The position numbers and the translations under genes were made by a program. The notes under the pieces are model-generated. The model saw only the letters and a list, made by a program, of their open reading frames with translations. It ran no database searches and was not told the DNA's origin. From positions 37,758 to 87,746 of the forward strand of contig JAHECG010000004.1 in assembly GCA_024641855.1 (NCBI GenBank): a DNA stretch of 49,989 nt, in the 5' to 3' direction. The stretch is from Betaproteobacteria bacterium. GTDB taxonomy: Bacteria; Pseudomonadota; Gammaproteobacteria; Burkholderiales; Thiobacteraceae. Within the stretch, counting starts at the first letter, position 1, and every line of letters starts with the position of its first letter. Shown here piece by piece: positions 26,909-34,931 of this stretch.

Positions 26909-27388
26909 CTATTTCTGTGATGGGCGTTTAGCGGTTGCGTGCCATTGTTCAATATAACGTTCCACGGCTTGACGCGTCAATGCACCGACATTTTTTGCTG
27001 CCAAATTACCTTGCGGGCTGTAAAGATAGGTCGTCGGCAAACCAGCCAAGCGGCCAAATTGCGAGGCGCTCTTTTGATCGCCTAGGACGATTGGAAACGT
27101 CACGAGCAAATCATCCGCAAAGGAAAGAACGTATTGAGGATCTTTATAATCCATGGCAATGCCGATCACCACGAGATCTTTGTGCGTTTCATGGAGTTTT
27201 TGCAAGTCGGGCATTTCTTCCAAACACGGTGGACACCAAGTCGCCCAGAAATTCACCAACACCCATTTACCTTTATAGTCCTGCAAGCGATGCGTTTTAC
27301 CCTTTGCATCTACCACTGTAAAACTTTCCGCCGCCGCCGCTGAAAACCACAACATTGCCACCAAGATCAAACTGATTTTCCGCAACAA
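26909..27388 (-). CDS. TlpA/ResA-like thiol-disulfide oxidoreductase
   Basis: 159 residues, exported by a signal peptide (about 1-20). It has the TlpA-family thioredoxin fold with KWVLVNFWATWCPPC, so C52 and C55 form the WCPPC active site. The inserted helix-strand of this family follows (VVIGIAMDYKDPQYVLSF), and the cis-Pro region is LAGLPTTYLYSPQG. Such proteins keep periplasmic thiols reduced, often for cytochrome c or metal-cofactor assembly. The start is a TTG at 27388 supported by AGGAG 6 nt upstream; the first in-frame ATG lies inside the signal peptide core. It is the first gene of the thioredoxin-efflux operon, and divergent from the aspartase gene with only 46 nt between them. Confidence 0.9.
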   Translation of the reverse strand: MLRKISLILVAMLWFSAAAAESFTVVDAKGKTHRLQDYKGKWVLVNFWATWCPPCLEEMPDLQKLHETHKDLVVIGIAMDYKDPQYVLSFADDLLVTFPIVLGDQKSASQFGRLAGLPTTYLYSPQGNLAAKNVGALTRQAVERYIEQWHATAKRPSQK

Positions 27389-27394
27389 GGCCCG

Positions 27395-27399
27395 CTCCT
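27395..27399 (-). promoter_or_regulatory. Shine-Dalgarno that fixes a TTG start (tlpA-like gene)
   Basis: AGGAG with a 6-nt spacer to TTG at 27388. It decides the start because no ATG or GTG lies at a suitable distance. Confidence 0.6.
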
Positions 27400-27434
27400 A
27401 TAAAATATTGTTTTTGCCCGACGAAAGTAACGCC

Positions 27435-28817
27435 ATGGCTTATCGTATTGAAAAAGACTCACTCGGCGAGTTTAAAGTTCCCCTTGAAGCCTGGTACGGC
27501 GTACAGACTGCCCGTGCCGTAGACAATTTTCCCATATCCGGGCGTAAACCCGATACTGATTTTATTCGTGCCCATGTCGCGATCAAACTGGCGGCGGCGC
27601 AAGCGAATTGCCAGCCCGATTGGCTGACCGCGGACAAGCGCGACGCCATCGTCACTGCCTGCCAACGGGTATTGCAGGGCGAGCACTTAGACCAGTTTGT
27701 GGTCGACCGTTTTCAAGCCGGAGCTGGCACCAGCCACAACATGAATACCAATGAGGTCATCGCCAATTTAGCGAATGTCGCCTTGGGTGGTGAAAAAGGC
27801 AAATACGCGCCGATTCACCCCAACGACGACGTCAATATGGGGCAATCGACCAACGACACCATTCCGACTGCCATTCGCCTCGCCTGCTTGGCCAAACTGC
27901 CGCGCCTGCTGGCGGCAGTGGATACTATGGCGACTGAATTCGAGCGCATTGGTCATGAGGAGCGTGACACCGTTAAGAGTGGCCGCACCCATTTGCAGGA
28001 TGCCGTGCCCACGACACTGGGCCGAGAGTTCGCTGCGTATGCCTGGACGTTGCGCCGCGCTGGACAGCAAATCGCCGCTGCCCGACCGCGCTTATGCGAA
28101 ATCGGGCTAGGGGGATCGGCTGCCGGTACTGGTCTGAATACCGCACCGGATTACCCGCAACGCGTCGCTGCTGAGCTGGCGAAACTAACTGGTGAGGCAA
28201 TTGTCGCTTCCGACTTGGCCGCACAAATGCAATCCATGCTGGATTTACAGACGTTATCCAGTGCCATCCGCGGCTTGGCCTTGGAGCTGACACGTATTTC
28301 CAACGACCTGCGCCTGCTCGCTTCCGGCCCGCGTACCGGTCTCGGTGAAATCACTTTACCGCCCGTGCAACCCGGTTCCAGCATCATGCCCGGCAAGGTC
28401 AATCCGGTGATGTTCGAGATGTTGAATCAAGTCTGCTACCAAGTGCTGGGGCAAGATGCGGCAGTAGGCTATATGGTGCAAGCGGGTCAGCTCGAACTCA
28501 ACGTGATGATGCCAGCACTGGGTTCCGCGCTATTTGACGCTATGGATTGGCTCGGCAACGCCATGAATGCCGCTACCGAAAAAAATCTCAAGGGCTTGAT
28601 CATCAATCGTGACCGCTGCTACACCTTCATCCACGACAGTGTTGGCCTCGCCACCTTGCTCAACCCCACTATCGGCTATATGAAAGCTGCTGAAATCGCC
28701 AAGGAATCTGAGAAGAGCGGCAAGCCAGTGCGCGAAATCGTGGCGGAGCACCAAATCATGAATCGCGAAGAATTCGATGCGTTGGTGTTAAAAGCGGCAC
28801 GCGACGGCAAAGTATAA
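27435..28817 (+). CDS. aspA: aspartase/fumarase superfamily lyase, probably aspartate ammonia-lyase
   Basis: 460 residues from ATG at 27435; an upstream TTG frame lacks support. The superfamily signature GSSIMPGKVNPV is at about 314-325, with further conserved blocks AGAGTSHNMNTNEVIAN, QSTNDTIPTA and SGRTHLQDAVP. Several positions favour aspartase over fumarase C: the N-terminus (RIEKDSLGEF...WYGVQTARAVDNFPIS), MNTNEV, LQDAVP, and GQLELNVMMPALG. Aspartase interconverts L-aspartate with fumarate and ammonia. A fumarase C annotation cannot be fully excluded without alignment. The gene is monocistronic, followed by a strong intrinsic terminator. Confidence 0.85.
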   Translation: MAYRIEKDSLGEFKVPLEAWYGVQTARAVDNFPISGRKPDTDFIRAHVAIKLAAAQANCQPDWLTADKRDAIVTACQRVLQGEHLDQFVVDRFQAGAGTSHNMNTNEVIANLANVALGGEKGKYAPIHPNDDVNMGQSTNDTIPTAIRLACLAKLPRLLAAVDTMATEFERIGHEERDTVKSGRTHLQDAVPTTLGREFAAYAWTLRRAGQQIAAARPRLCEIGLGGSAAGTGLNTAPDYPQRVAAELAKLTGEAIVASDLAAQMQSMLDLQTLSSAIRGLALELTRISNDLRLLASGPRTGLGEITLPPVQPGSSIMPGKVNPVMFEMLNQVCYQVLGQDAAVGYMVQAGQLELNVMMPALGSALFDAMDWLGNAMNAATEKNLKGLIINRDRCYTFIHDSVGLATLLNPTIGYMKAAEIAKESEKSGKPVREIVAEHQIMNREEFDALVLKAARDGKV

Positions 28818-28829
28818 AGCACCCAATAA

Positions 28830-28855
28830 AAAACGCCCCACGCATGGGGCGTTTT
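28830..28855. terminator. intrinsic terminator after the aspartase gene, bidirectional
   Basis: Perfect 11-bp stem (AAAACGCCCCA / TGGGGCGTTTT) with a 4-nt loop, 12 nt after the stop codon. The A/T tracts at both ends allow termination in both directions, serving also the convergent gene ending at 28874. Confidence 0.92.
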
Positions 28856-28873
28856 CACGGATCGGCTAGGCTT

Positions 28874-29773
28874 CTATTTTGGTGCCTTGCCGTGTCCAGG
28901 CGCGTTGCCTGCATTACCGGACACGGACGTTGTGCCCGCAGCAGACACAATCCCAAGGCTCGGCGCATGTACCGAGTGGCTCGTGACCGTGTGATGGCTT
29001 TCGGCACCACCACTGTATTGGGCTCGGCTCTTACCATAGACCACACCTCCACCACCCAAGGCATTCGTGATTCCCCTTCCCGACCCTAAGTAGGGATGCT
29101 GAGACACATGGCCGACTGCAGCAGCGGATTTCACATGCTGCCTTGCCTCTTCTGTTTTAACTGAAACCTTGTTCGATGTCGGCGGTAGCGAAGCAATGGT
29201 TTTATTCGTAGCCTTCATCCCGCTGATCACGGGCCCCAATTTAAAGCCATTCATCTTTGCAATCTGCCCCCATCCCAACCCAGATGCGCGCTGCGTCAGA
29301 ATCCCGTCCAAGGTCACGGTCTTGGTTGTAAGGGTGCCATCAGCAGCAACCGATGAAGTGCTCAGCGTGCCGCCAGTTAGGGCAATATTCAGCTGCTCGG
29401 GTGTTGGTTGCGTGATGCCGTATTGCGCCAGTTGCGCTTTGGCCAAACTCAATGAAATGTACGTATTGCCATAGCCCATCGGTTTGGTGGGTGGTGTAAT
29501 CGTCGTATCACTCGTTGTGCCAGTTAACAGAATTGGCGTGGAATGGCGTAGGCCGGATATCAGCGCTTCGGCATTGTCTTGCGAACCGGAAAAATCACTA
29601 AAGTCACGCGCAAATTTAGTGGTCGCCGTAGTCGCCGACTGCTTGCTCGTCAGTTGATCCATGGTGCTCGATTGCTTGATCAACGTCGTACTATCATCAG
29701 TGGCTAGTACAGGTTCAATCCCGGTCAAACTTAAAGCGAACACGATTACAGTAAAGCTAAATGGCTTAAGCAT
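28874..29773 (-). CDS. secreted protein of unknown function
   Basis: 299 residues. ATG at 29773 has AAGGAG 7 nt upstream. A signal peptide is likely (about 1-24, ending PVLA). The central part (about 95-190) has a conserved-looking module, PMGYGNTYISLSLAKAQLAQ followed by YGITQPTPEQLN and, after a variable stretch, ILTQRASGLGWGQIAKMNGF. I recall similar modules in uncharacterised exported proteins of beta- and gammaproteobacteria, but know no function. The C-terminal 100 residues are low-complexity, rich in Ser, Gly, His and Ala, and end in PGHGKAPK. It is the second gene of an operon with a DUF3568-like lipoprotein (18-nt gap) and ends at the shared bidirectional terminator. Confidence 0.75.
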   Translation of the reverse strand: MLKPFSFTVIVFALSLTGIEPVLATDDSTTLIKQSSTMDQLTSKQSATTATTKFARDFSDFSGSQDNAEALISGLRHSTPILLTGTTSDTTITPPTKPMGYGNTYISLSLAKAQLAQYGITQPTPEQLNIALTGGTLSTSSVAADGTLTTKTVTLDGILTQRASGLGWGQIAKMNGFKLGPVISGMKATNKTIASLPPTSNKVSVKTEEARQHVKSAAAVGHVSQHPYLGSGRGITNALGGGGVVYGKSRAQYSGGAESHHTVTSHSVHAPSLGIVSAAGTTSVSGNAGNAPGHGKAPK

Positions 29774-29791
29774 CGTTAGCTCCTTTACGAT

Positions 29792-30178
29792 TTATAAGTA
29801 ACGTTCCGTTTGCATAATAATTTCGGTCGCGGTAGCACTATCGCTGAATAAGCCACTGCTTGCTCTCACCCGAATACGTGTCGTGTTCGGGCTAATCGCC
29901 TCCAACTCTATGCTGATATCTCGATCAGCCGTTTTAGCCGTGATACTGGTGCCATGCTCAATTTTATCGGTTGAGGCGACTTTAATTTGCATACGCTGCA
30001 GTGCTTTAAGGCTCGCTCCTTTCACCCGTGGCATCGGTTCGGTGAACGTACGATAACTAATCCCCGTTAAGGTATGCGATACACCCGTCGACGCACCAAT
30101 CCCCAACGCCGTTACCGCAATCGTCTCGCAACCCGAGAGCACCGCACAGAAACCCAATGCAATCAATATGTTCTTCAT
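29792..30178 (-). CDS. DUF3568-like lipoprotein
   Basis: 128 residues. A short signal peptide ends in lipobox LSGC, so C17 would be lipidated. The mature part has ITGISYRTFTEPM-like and LKALQRMQIKV segments followed by a beta-rich tail (TRIRVRASSGLFSDSATATEI). This layout matches small DUF3568-type periplasmic lipoproteins, with no known function. ATG at 30178 has AAGGATG upstream. It is divergent from the psiF-like gene and the first gene of a two-gene unit with the secreted 299-residue protein. The family assignment is from memory of the pattern and would need a profile search. Confidence 0.7.
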   Translation of the reverse strand: MKNILIALGFCAVLSGCETIAVTALGIGASTGVSHTLTGISYRTFTEPMPRVKGASLKALQRMQIKVASTDKIEHGTSITAKTADRDISIELEAISPNTTRIRVRASSGLFSDSATATEIIMQTERYL

Positions 30179-30394
30179 GCTTCATCCTTTTAACTTGTGA
30201 GTAACGCTAACACATCCGCCAACGAAGCCTAGTTAACCTTTGGTAAGCAAATACCGTTTAGGCAATCTCTTGGTCAACCCTGAACAGGCTTACAACGTTA
30301 AGTACCCTGTTTTGACTTTAGCTGGTAAACGCCTTGCCACTTAATTACAATGTCATTTCGTCTTCCCCCAACCAATCAACCTGAGGAGCTTTAA

Positions 30395-30730
30395 ATGAAA
30401 AAACTAGTAATCGCACTGTGCTTAACCTTGGCCACCGGTGCTGCTTTCGCCAAAGACGAAAAAGCCGCAACCCCGCAACAAAACAAGATGGCAGATTGCA
30501 ATAAAGAAGCCAAAGAAAAAACCCTGAAAGGCGACGAGCGTAAAGCCTTCATGAAGTCCTGCTTGAGCAATAAACCCGCTGCCGCTGCCGCTGCCGAGCC
30601 GAAAAAAGAACTCACGCCACAACAACAAAAAATGCAAAACTGCAACAAAGAAGCCAAGGAAAAAACCTTGAAAGGCCCAGAGCGTAAGGCATTCATGAGC
30701 ACTTGCTTAAAAGGCGAAGCCAAGAAATAA
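30395..30730 (+). CDS. PsiF-repeat periplasmic protein
   Basis: 111 residues with a signal peptide (about 1-19, ending GAAFA). The mature protein is two PsiF repeats: QQNKMADCNKEAKEKTLKGD followed by ERKAFMKSCL, and QQQKMQNCNKEAKEKTLKGP followed by ERKAFMSTCL. They are joined by a linker containing a run of Ala. Each repeat holds two Cys, so one disulfide per repeat is likely. PsiF of E. coli is phosphate-starvation inducible; its function is not known. The start has AGGAG 7 nt upstream. I saw no convincing Pho box here. The two repeats are almost identical, suggesting recent internal duplication. Confidence 0.9.
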   Translation: MKKLVIALCLTLATGAAFAKDEKAATPQQNKMADCNKEAKEKTLKGDERKAFMKSCLSNKPAAAAAAEPKKELTPQQQKMQNCNKEAKEKTLKGPERKAFMSTCLKGEAKK

Positions 30731-30747
30731 ATTGTTTTAGCTGCCCC

Positions 30748-33123
30748 TCAAAATCCCCGCCAATAGCGGGGATTTTGTTTTCTATACGCTGCAATCGCAA
30801 GCGGCCCTTGACTGGGCGCCAGAATCTCAATTGCTCCCGCTGAATCACTTTGCAATAACTGTGCGTTAAGTGCGCGATAGCGCTCCACGACCTCGGGTCG
30901 CGGATGGTGAAAACGGTTGCGATAGCCCACCGTAAATATCGCAAGCGCAGGTTGCACCGCCGCCACAAAATCCGGCGTGGAGGATGTACGGCTACCATGA
31001 TGCGGCACGATCAATACCTCGGCGCGCAAAGCTTGCGCATCACGCCCTAATAATTCACGCTCGCTTTTTGCTTCGATGTCCGCCGCCAACAAAAATGAAT
31101 GCTGTCCCGCAATCACCCGTAAGACACAACCACGATCATTGCTCTTATGCTTTTCAGCGTACGAATCAAAACGCGGATGTAACACTTCAAACGTAACGCC
31201 ATCCCACACCCAGTGCTGCCCTACCCCACACTGAATGGGCGGCACACCCTGCTGCGTAATGTGATGTTCCAACGGTAAACTCGATAACAACCAAGCAACC
31301 GGTACTCCATCCAATACCGACAATGCGCCTCCGCTGTGATCGTTATCTGCATGCGAGATCACCAAACCATCCAGCGCTTTGATCCCGCTAGCGCGCAGAT
31401 AAGGCAACACGGTGCGCGCACCCGCATCGACCTCACTCGTATATCGCGCACCGGTGTCGTACACCAACGCATGCTGTCGGGTCCGCACCACCAACGCCAA
31501 GCCTTGCCCCACATCCAGCACGGTCAGTTGAACAGTGCCTGTCGGCAACGGCGGCGACACCCACAAAAACATTGGCAACAATAAACAAACGCCCGCCCAC
31601 CGTGCCGGCAAACCGCGCGGCGCCAACATCCATGCAATTCCCGCCATGGCAATGCCAATCGTCCAAAATGGCGGCGCATGTTGTTGCCAGATCGCATCCG
31701 GCGCTTGCGCGAACCATTCCAATAAACGCATCAATTGCGCCATGATTTCATGCGCAATCTGCAGCGGAAAATCCAATGGCAAAAATGCGCCGAGCAAGGC
31801 CAAGGGCACCACTAAATAACTGATGACCGGAATGGCGATGGCGTTTGCAACAGGCGAGACCAGCGACACTTGCTGGAACAGTAGTAACATAATCGGCACC
31901 AAGCCTAAGGTGACCGCGCCCTGCACACGCAAGGCTTGCACCCAAGGTTTTTCGATTCCAATACGGGCGCTGACAATATAAAAAATGACGCCTACCGCAC
32001 CAAACGACAACCAGAATCCCGGCGACAGCACGGCCCACGGATCGAACAAAACCACGACCAACAAGGCAAGTGCCAATACGCGCGACGGTGAAGACAAACG
32101 ATCAAACCACAACGCCATGGCCACGATACCCAGCATGTATAAAGTGCGTTGCGCCGGTACCGCAAAGCCCGTGATCAACGCATAGGCCAAGGCTGCCGCC
32201 ACCCCAAACAACACCGCAGCCTTACGGGCCGGCAGCCATTGTGTGGCGCGCGCACTGCGACGCCATAAGGCTTGCGACAATATAAATACCAAACTGGAAA
32301 ACAACGTGACGTGCAGACCGGAAATGCTGATCAAGTGATTTACGCCGGTGCGGATAAACGTACGCCACTGCGTTTGTGGAATCCCATGCTGGTCGCCGAT
32401 GGCCAGCGCAGTCAATACCTGGCTATATGCGCCGTCCTGCAAGACGCGCTTTAGGCGCAGCGCCACGCTGTCTCGTGCACGCTCAATGAGATAGCTCGGG
32501 CGCCACACCATTTGATTCAGCCGAAAATTATCCGGCTCCTTGCGCACATACCCCGTGGCACGAATATTTTGTTCCAACAACCAAGCTTCATAATCAAAAC
32601 CATTCGGATTGGCCGTGCCATGCGGCCGTTTCAAGCGTAGTATGAATTGCCAGCGTTCGCCCGCACGCAAGCGGCTGGGATTCAAATGCGCTCCTTCACT
32701 CTCATAGGCTTCGGCATCGACCGCGCGTGTAAACCAAGTGAGTTGAATATGCTGCGGTACTTTGGCTTGTGGTGTGACGACTTGCTCGACATCAAATTCA
32801 AAACGCACGCCGCGCTCGGTAAACTGCGGTAACGCGGCCACGACACCGATGACTTGAATATCGCGCCCTTCCCAGGCCGTAGGCAGTTCATCTGCCAAAC
32901 GAAGGTCTGCGCGCCAAGCGGCCCAAATCAATCCAGCGCCGAAAGCCAACAACAGCACGACGATTGTGCGTAAACCTCGTCTCTTGCGAACGAATGCGCG
33001 CAGCAACACTCCGACGCTTACTACCGTCAACAACAACAGCAATAACATGGACCAATTGGGCAAGCTAGCTTGCTGCTGCAGCCACGCGACGCCAATCACA
33101 AAAGCGATTATGAAAAAACGCAA
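30748..33123 (-). CDS. comEC: ComEC/Rec2 DNA-uptake channel protein
   Basis: 791 residues. The N-terminal region has two or three TM helices and an OB-like soluble part (DUF4131). The competence domain follows (about 225-490) with many TM helices, recognised from GVNHLISISGLHVTLF and ALITGFAVPAQRTLYM. The C-terminal metallo-beta-lactamase domain (about 515-780) has ISHADNDHSGG, VPHHGS and a further conserved HHPRPEV segment. ComEC forms the inner-membrane pore for single-stranded DNA in natural transformation, and its C-terminal domain is thought to degrade the other strand. The start is a TTG with GGAGG only 4 nt away. No other competence gene is in the window. Confidence 0.95.
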   Translation of the reverse strand: MRFFIIAFVIGVAWLQQQASLPNWSMLLLLLLTVVSVGVLLRAFVRKRRGLRTIVVLLLAFGAGLIWAAWRADLRLADELPTAWEGRDIQVIGVVAALPQFTERGVRFEFDVEQVVTPQAKVPQHIQLTWFTRAVDAEAYESEGAHLNPSRLRAGERWQFILRLKRPHGTANPNGFDYEAWLLEQNIRATGYVRKEPDNFRLNQMVWRPSYLIERARDSVALRLKRVLQDGAYSQVLTALAIGDQHGIPQTQWRTFIRTGVNHLISISGLHVTLFSSLVFILSQALWRRSARATQWLPARKAAVLFGVAAALAYALITGFAVPAQRTLYMLGIVAMALWFDRLSSPSRVLALALLVVVLFDPWAVLSPGFWLSFGAVGVIFYIVSARIGIEKPWVQALRVQGAVTLGLVPIMLLLFQQVSLVSPVANAIAIPVISYLVVPLALLGAFLPLDFPLQIAHEIMAQLMRLLEWFAQAPDAIWQQHAPPFWTIGIAMAGIAWMLAPRGLPARWAGVCLLLPMFLWVSPPLPTGTVQLTVLDVGQGLALVVRTRQHALVYDTGARYTSEVDAGARTVLPYLRASGIKALDGLVISHADNDHSGGALSVLDGVPVAWLLSSLPLEHHITQQGVPPIQCGVGQHWVWDGVTFEVLHPRFDSYAEKHKSNDRGCVLRVIAGQHSFLLAADIEAKSERELLGRDAQALRAEVLIVPHHGSRTSSTPDFVAAVQPALAIFTVGYRNRFHHPRPEVVERYRALNAQLLQSDSAGAIEILAPSQGPLAIAAYRKQNPRYWRGF
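30750..30776. terminator. bidirectional intrinsic terminator overlapping the 3' end of comEC
   Basis: 11-bp stem AAAATCCCCGC / GCGGGGATTTT with a 5-nt loop, starting 20 nt after the psiF-like stop codon. The stem encodes the last codons of comEC on the other strand. Confidence 0.88.
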
Positions 33124-33479
33124 AAACCCTCCGTTTCCAAGCTGTTTTTAAATATTTTTTGTACGCTGAAAAAAAACGTATTCCCATGCTATTCATAGCG
33201 TTTGCTTGCGGTGACAGCATGCTCAATGGCGACCCTCGGCTGTCCAAACAGGGGATAAGTCTGTTAACCTGTTTCGCAAGGACACATTCCGCTACGCGCT
33301 GAAACCATGCGCCACTTGTCCTTTTTTATCCGACACAACTCCAAGCACTTCACCGGTCTCCAGCACCACAACCGGTTACGCAATTTATCACGGAAATGAC
33401 GTTTGCATTAGCTTTCCGGGCACCCCAACAAAGCAGGTATGAATTCTGCTTTAGCCCTCTGTAACGGAGCGAATTCAAT
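33124..33479. other. 356-bp divergent intergenic region, comEC / ATP-grasp operon
   Basis: No supported gene. It must hold the promoters of comEC and of the ATP-grasp operon, but I see no clear -35/-10 pair. A 7-bp stem-loop (AAAGCAG / CTGCTTT, 33430-33452) lies in the expected leader of the ATP-grasp gene, about 28 nt before its ATG. Confidence 0.5.
33128..33132 (-). promoter_or_regulatory. Shine-Dalgarno that fixes a TTG start (comEC)
   Basis: GGAGG with a 4-nt spacer to TTG at 33123. The first in-frame ATG comes only after about 25 codons, inside the first membrane segment region. Confidence 0.55.
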
Positions 33480-34931
33480 ATGATCGAAATCAATGAACAA
33501 GAGTACGGCGCCAATATCGCCTTCGACGAACTGCTCGATGAAAATCGACAGCCACGGCCCGCAGCCCGCGCACTGTTTAACTATTTAAACGCGCTCCCTC
33601 CCGGGGAATTGGAATCCCGCCGCGAAGCGGTGGAAGCCGCAATTTTGACCATGGGCATTACCTTCACGGTGTATAGCGAAGGCACCAATATCGACCGCGC
33701 CTGGCCCTTCGATATCGTGCCGCGCACCATTGCTAAAAATGAATGGCTACGCATTGAAGAAGGCCTCAAACAACGATTGACAGCACTCAACTTATTCATC
33801 AACGATCTGTATAACGAGCAGAAAATCGTAAAGGATGGCGTCTTTCCTCTGGAAGTACTGGCCGGTTCTAAAAACTTCCGTACCCAATGCAAAGGGATAA
33901 CGCCCCGCTTTGGTGTTTGGGCGCATATTTGCGGCACTGACTTGGTGCGCGACAAAGATGGTGTGGTCTACGTACTGGAAGACAATCTGCGCGTGCCTTC
34001 CGGTGTGTCTTACATGCTGGGCAACCGCGAAGTAATGAAGCGACTGTTTCCGGAAATTTTCCAAGCCAGTTTGATTCTGCCGGTCGACGATTATCCGACT
34101 CAACTCTACGACACGCTCGCCGCACTGTCGCCGCGCGAGACGAGTTGGCCGGTGATTGCCGTTCTGACCCCAGGCATTTTCAACTCCGCCTACTTCGAAC
34201 ACAGCTACTTAGCGCAGCAAATGGGCGCTTATCTGGTAGAGGGTTCTGATCTCATCGTCGACAAAGATAACTGTGTCTACATGAAAACCGTTACCGGCCT
34301 CACACGCGTCGACGTGATTTACCGCCGCATCGATGACGACTTCCTGGATCCGGAAGCCTTCCGTTCCGACTCCGCACTCGGGGTTCCGGGACTCATGCGT
34401 GCTTGGCGCGAAGGCAATGTCGGCATTGCCAATGCGCCCGGTTCAGGCGTGGCGGACGATAAAGTCGTCTACACCTACGTGCCACAAATCATTCAGTATT
34501 ACCTGAACCAGGAACCCATCCTGGCCAACGTGCCCAGTTATCTATGCATGTTTGAAGATCAACGCGAATATGTATTGGCCAATCTGGACAAATTAGTAGT
34601 CAAACCGGCCAATGAGTCCGGCGGTTACGGCATGCTGATCGGCCCACGCGCCACACCGGAAGAGCGCGACCAATTCGCGGCTCTCATACGCGAAAACCCA
34701 CGCAACTACATGGCACAACCCACGCTGGATATTTCCACCGCACCGACCTTGGCTGGCAATCAACTGGTACCACGCCATTTGGACTTGCGCCCTTTCGTCT
34801 TGCAATCCGATCGCTTATTCGTCACGACCGGCGGGCTAACTCGGGTAGCGATGAAGGCTGGATCGCTAGTCGTCAATTCTTCCCAAGGTGGCGGCAGCAA
34901 AGACACCTGGATTGTGGATACGGAGGAATAA
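33480..34931 (+). CDS. circularly permuted type 2 ATP-grasp protein
   Basis: 483 residues. Two halves correspond to the former DUF404/DUF407: an N-terminal part with GVWAHICGTDLVRDKDG and VLEDNLRVPSGVSYMLGNRE (about 140-183), and a C-terminal part with LVVKPANESGGYGMLIGP (about 376-393), the phosphate-binding part of the ATP-grasp fold. These ligases are predicted to form an amide or peptide bond using ATP, with an acyl-phosphate intermediate; their natural substrate is unknown. The alpha-E gene begins at the very next base. CGGAG lies 11 nt upstream of ATG. This gene starts the plus-strand arm of the peptide-tag locus. Confidence 0.93.
   Translation: MIEINEQEYGANIAFDELLDENRQPRPAARALFNYLNALPPGELESRREAVEAAILTMGITFTVYSEGTNIDRAWPFDIVPRTIAKNEWLRIEEGLKQRLTALNLFINDLYNEQKIVKDGVFPLEVLAGSKNFRTQCKGITPRFGVWAHICGTDLVRDKDGVVYVLEDNLRVPSGVSYMLGNREVMKRLFPEIFQASLILPVDDYPTQLYDTLAALSPRETSWPVIAVLTPGIFNSAYFEHSYLAQQMGAYLVEGSDLIVDKDNCVYMKTVTGLTRVDVIYRRIDDDFLDPEAFRSDSALGVPGLMRAWREGNVGIANAPGSGVADDKVVYTYVPQIIQYYLNQEPILANVPSYLCMFEDQREYVLANLDKLVVKPANESGGYGMLIGPRATPEERDQFAALIRENPRNYMAQPTLDISTAPTLAGNQLVPRHLDLRPFVLQSDRLFVTTGGLTRVAMKAGSLVVNSSQGGGSKDTWIVDTEE

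Noticed and set aside
27435-28817. Fumarase C annotation of the lyase
   Set aside because: The shared superfamily motif does not discriminate; N-terminal block, MNTNEV, LQDAVP and GQLELNVM fit aspartase better. Not fully excluded.
30312-30351. TTGACT ... TACAAT promoter for the psiF-like gene
   Set aside because: The spacer is 28 nt, far too long. A Pho box was also considered near TGTCAT, but only half of a box matches.
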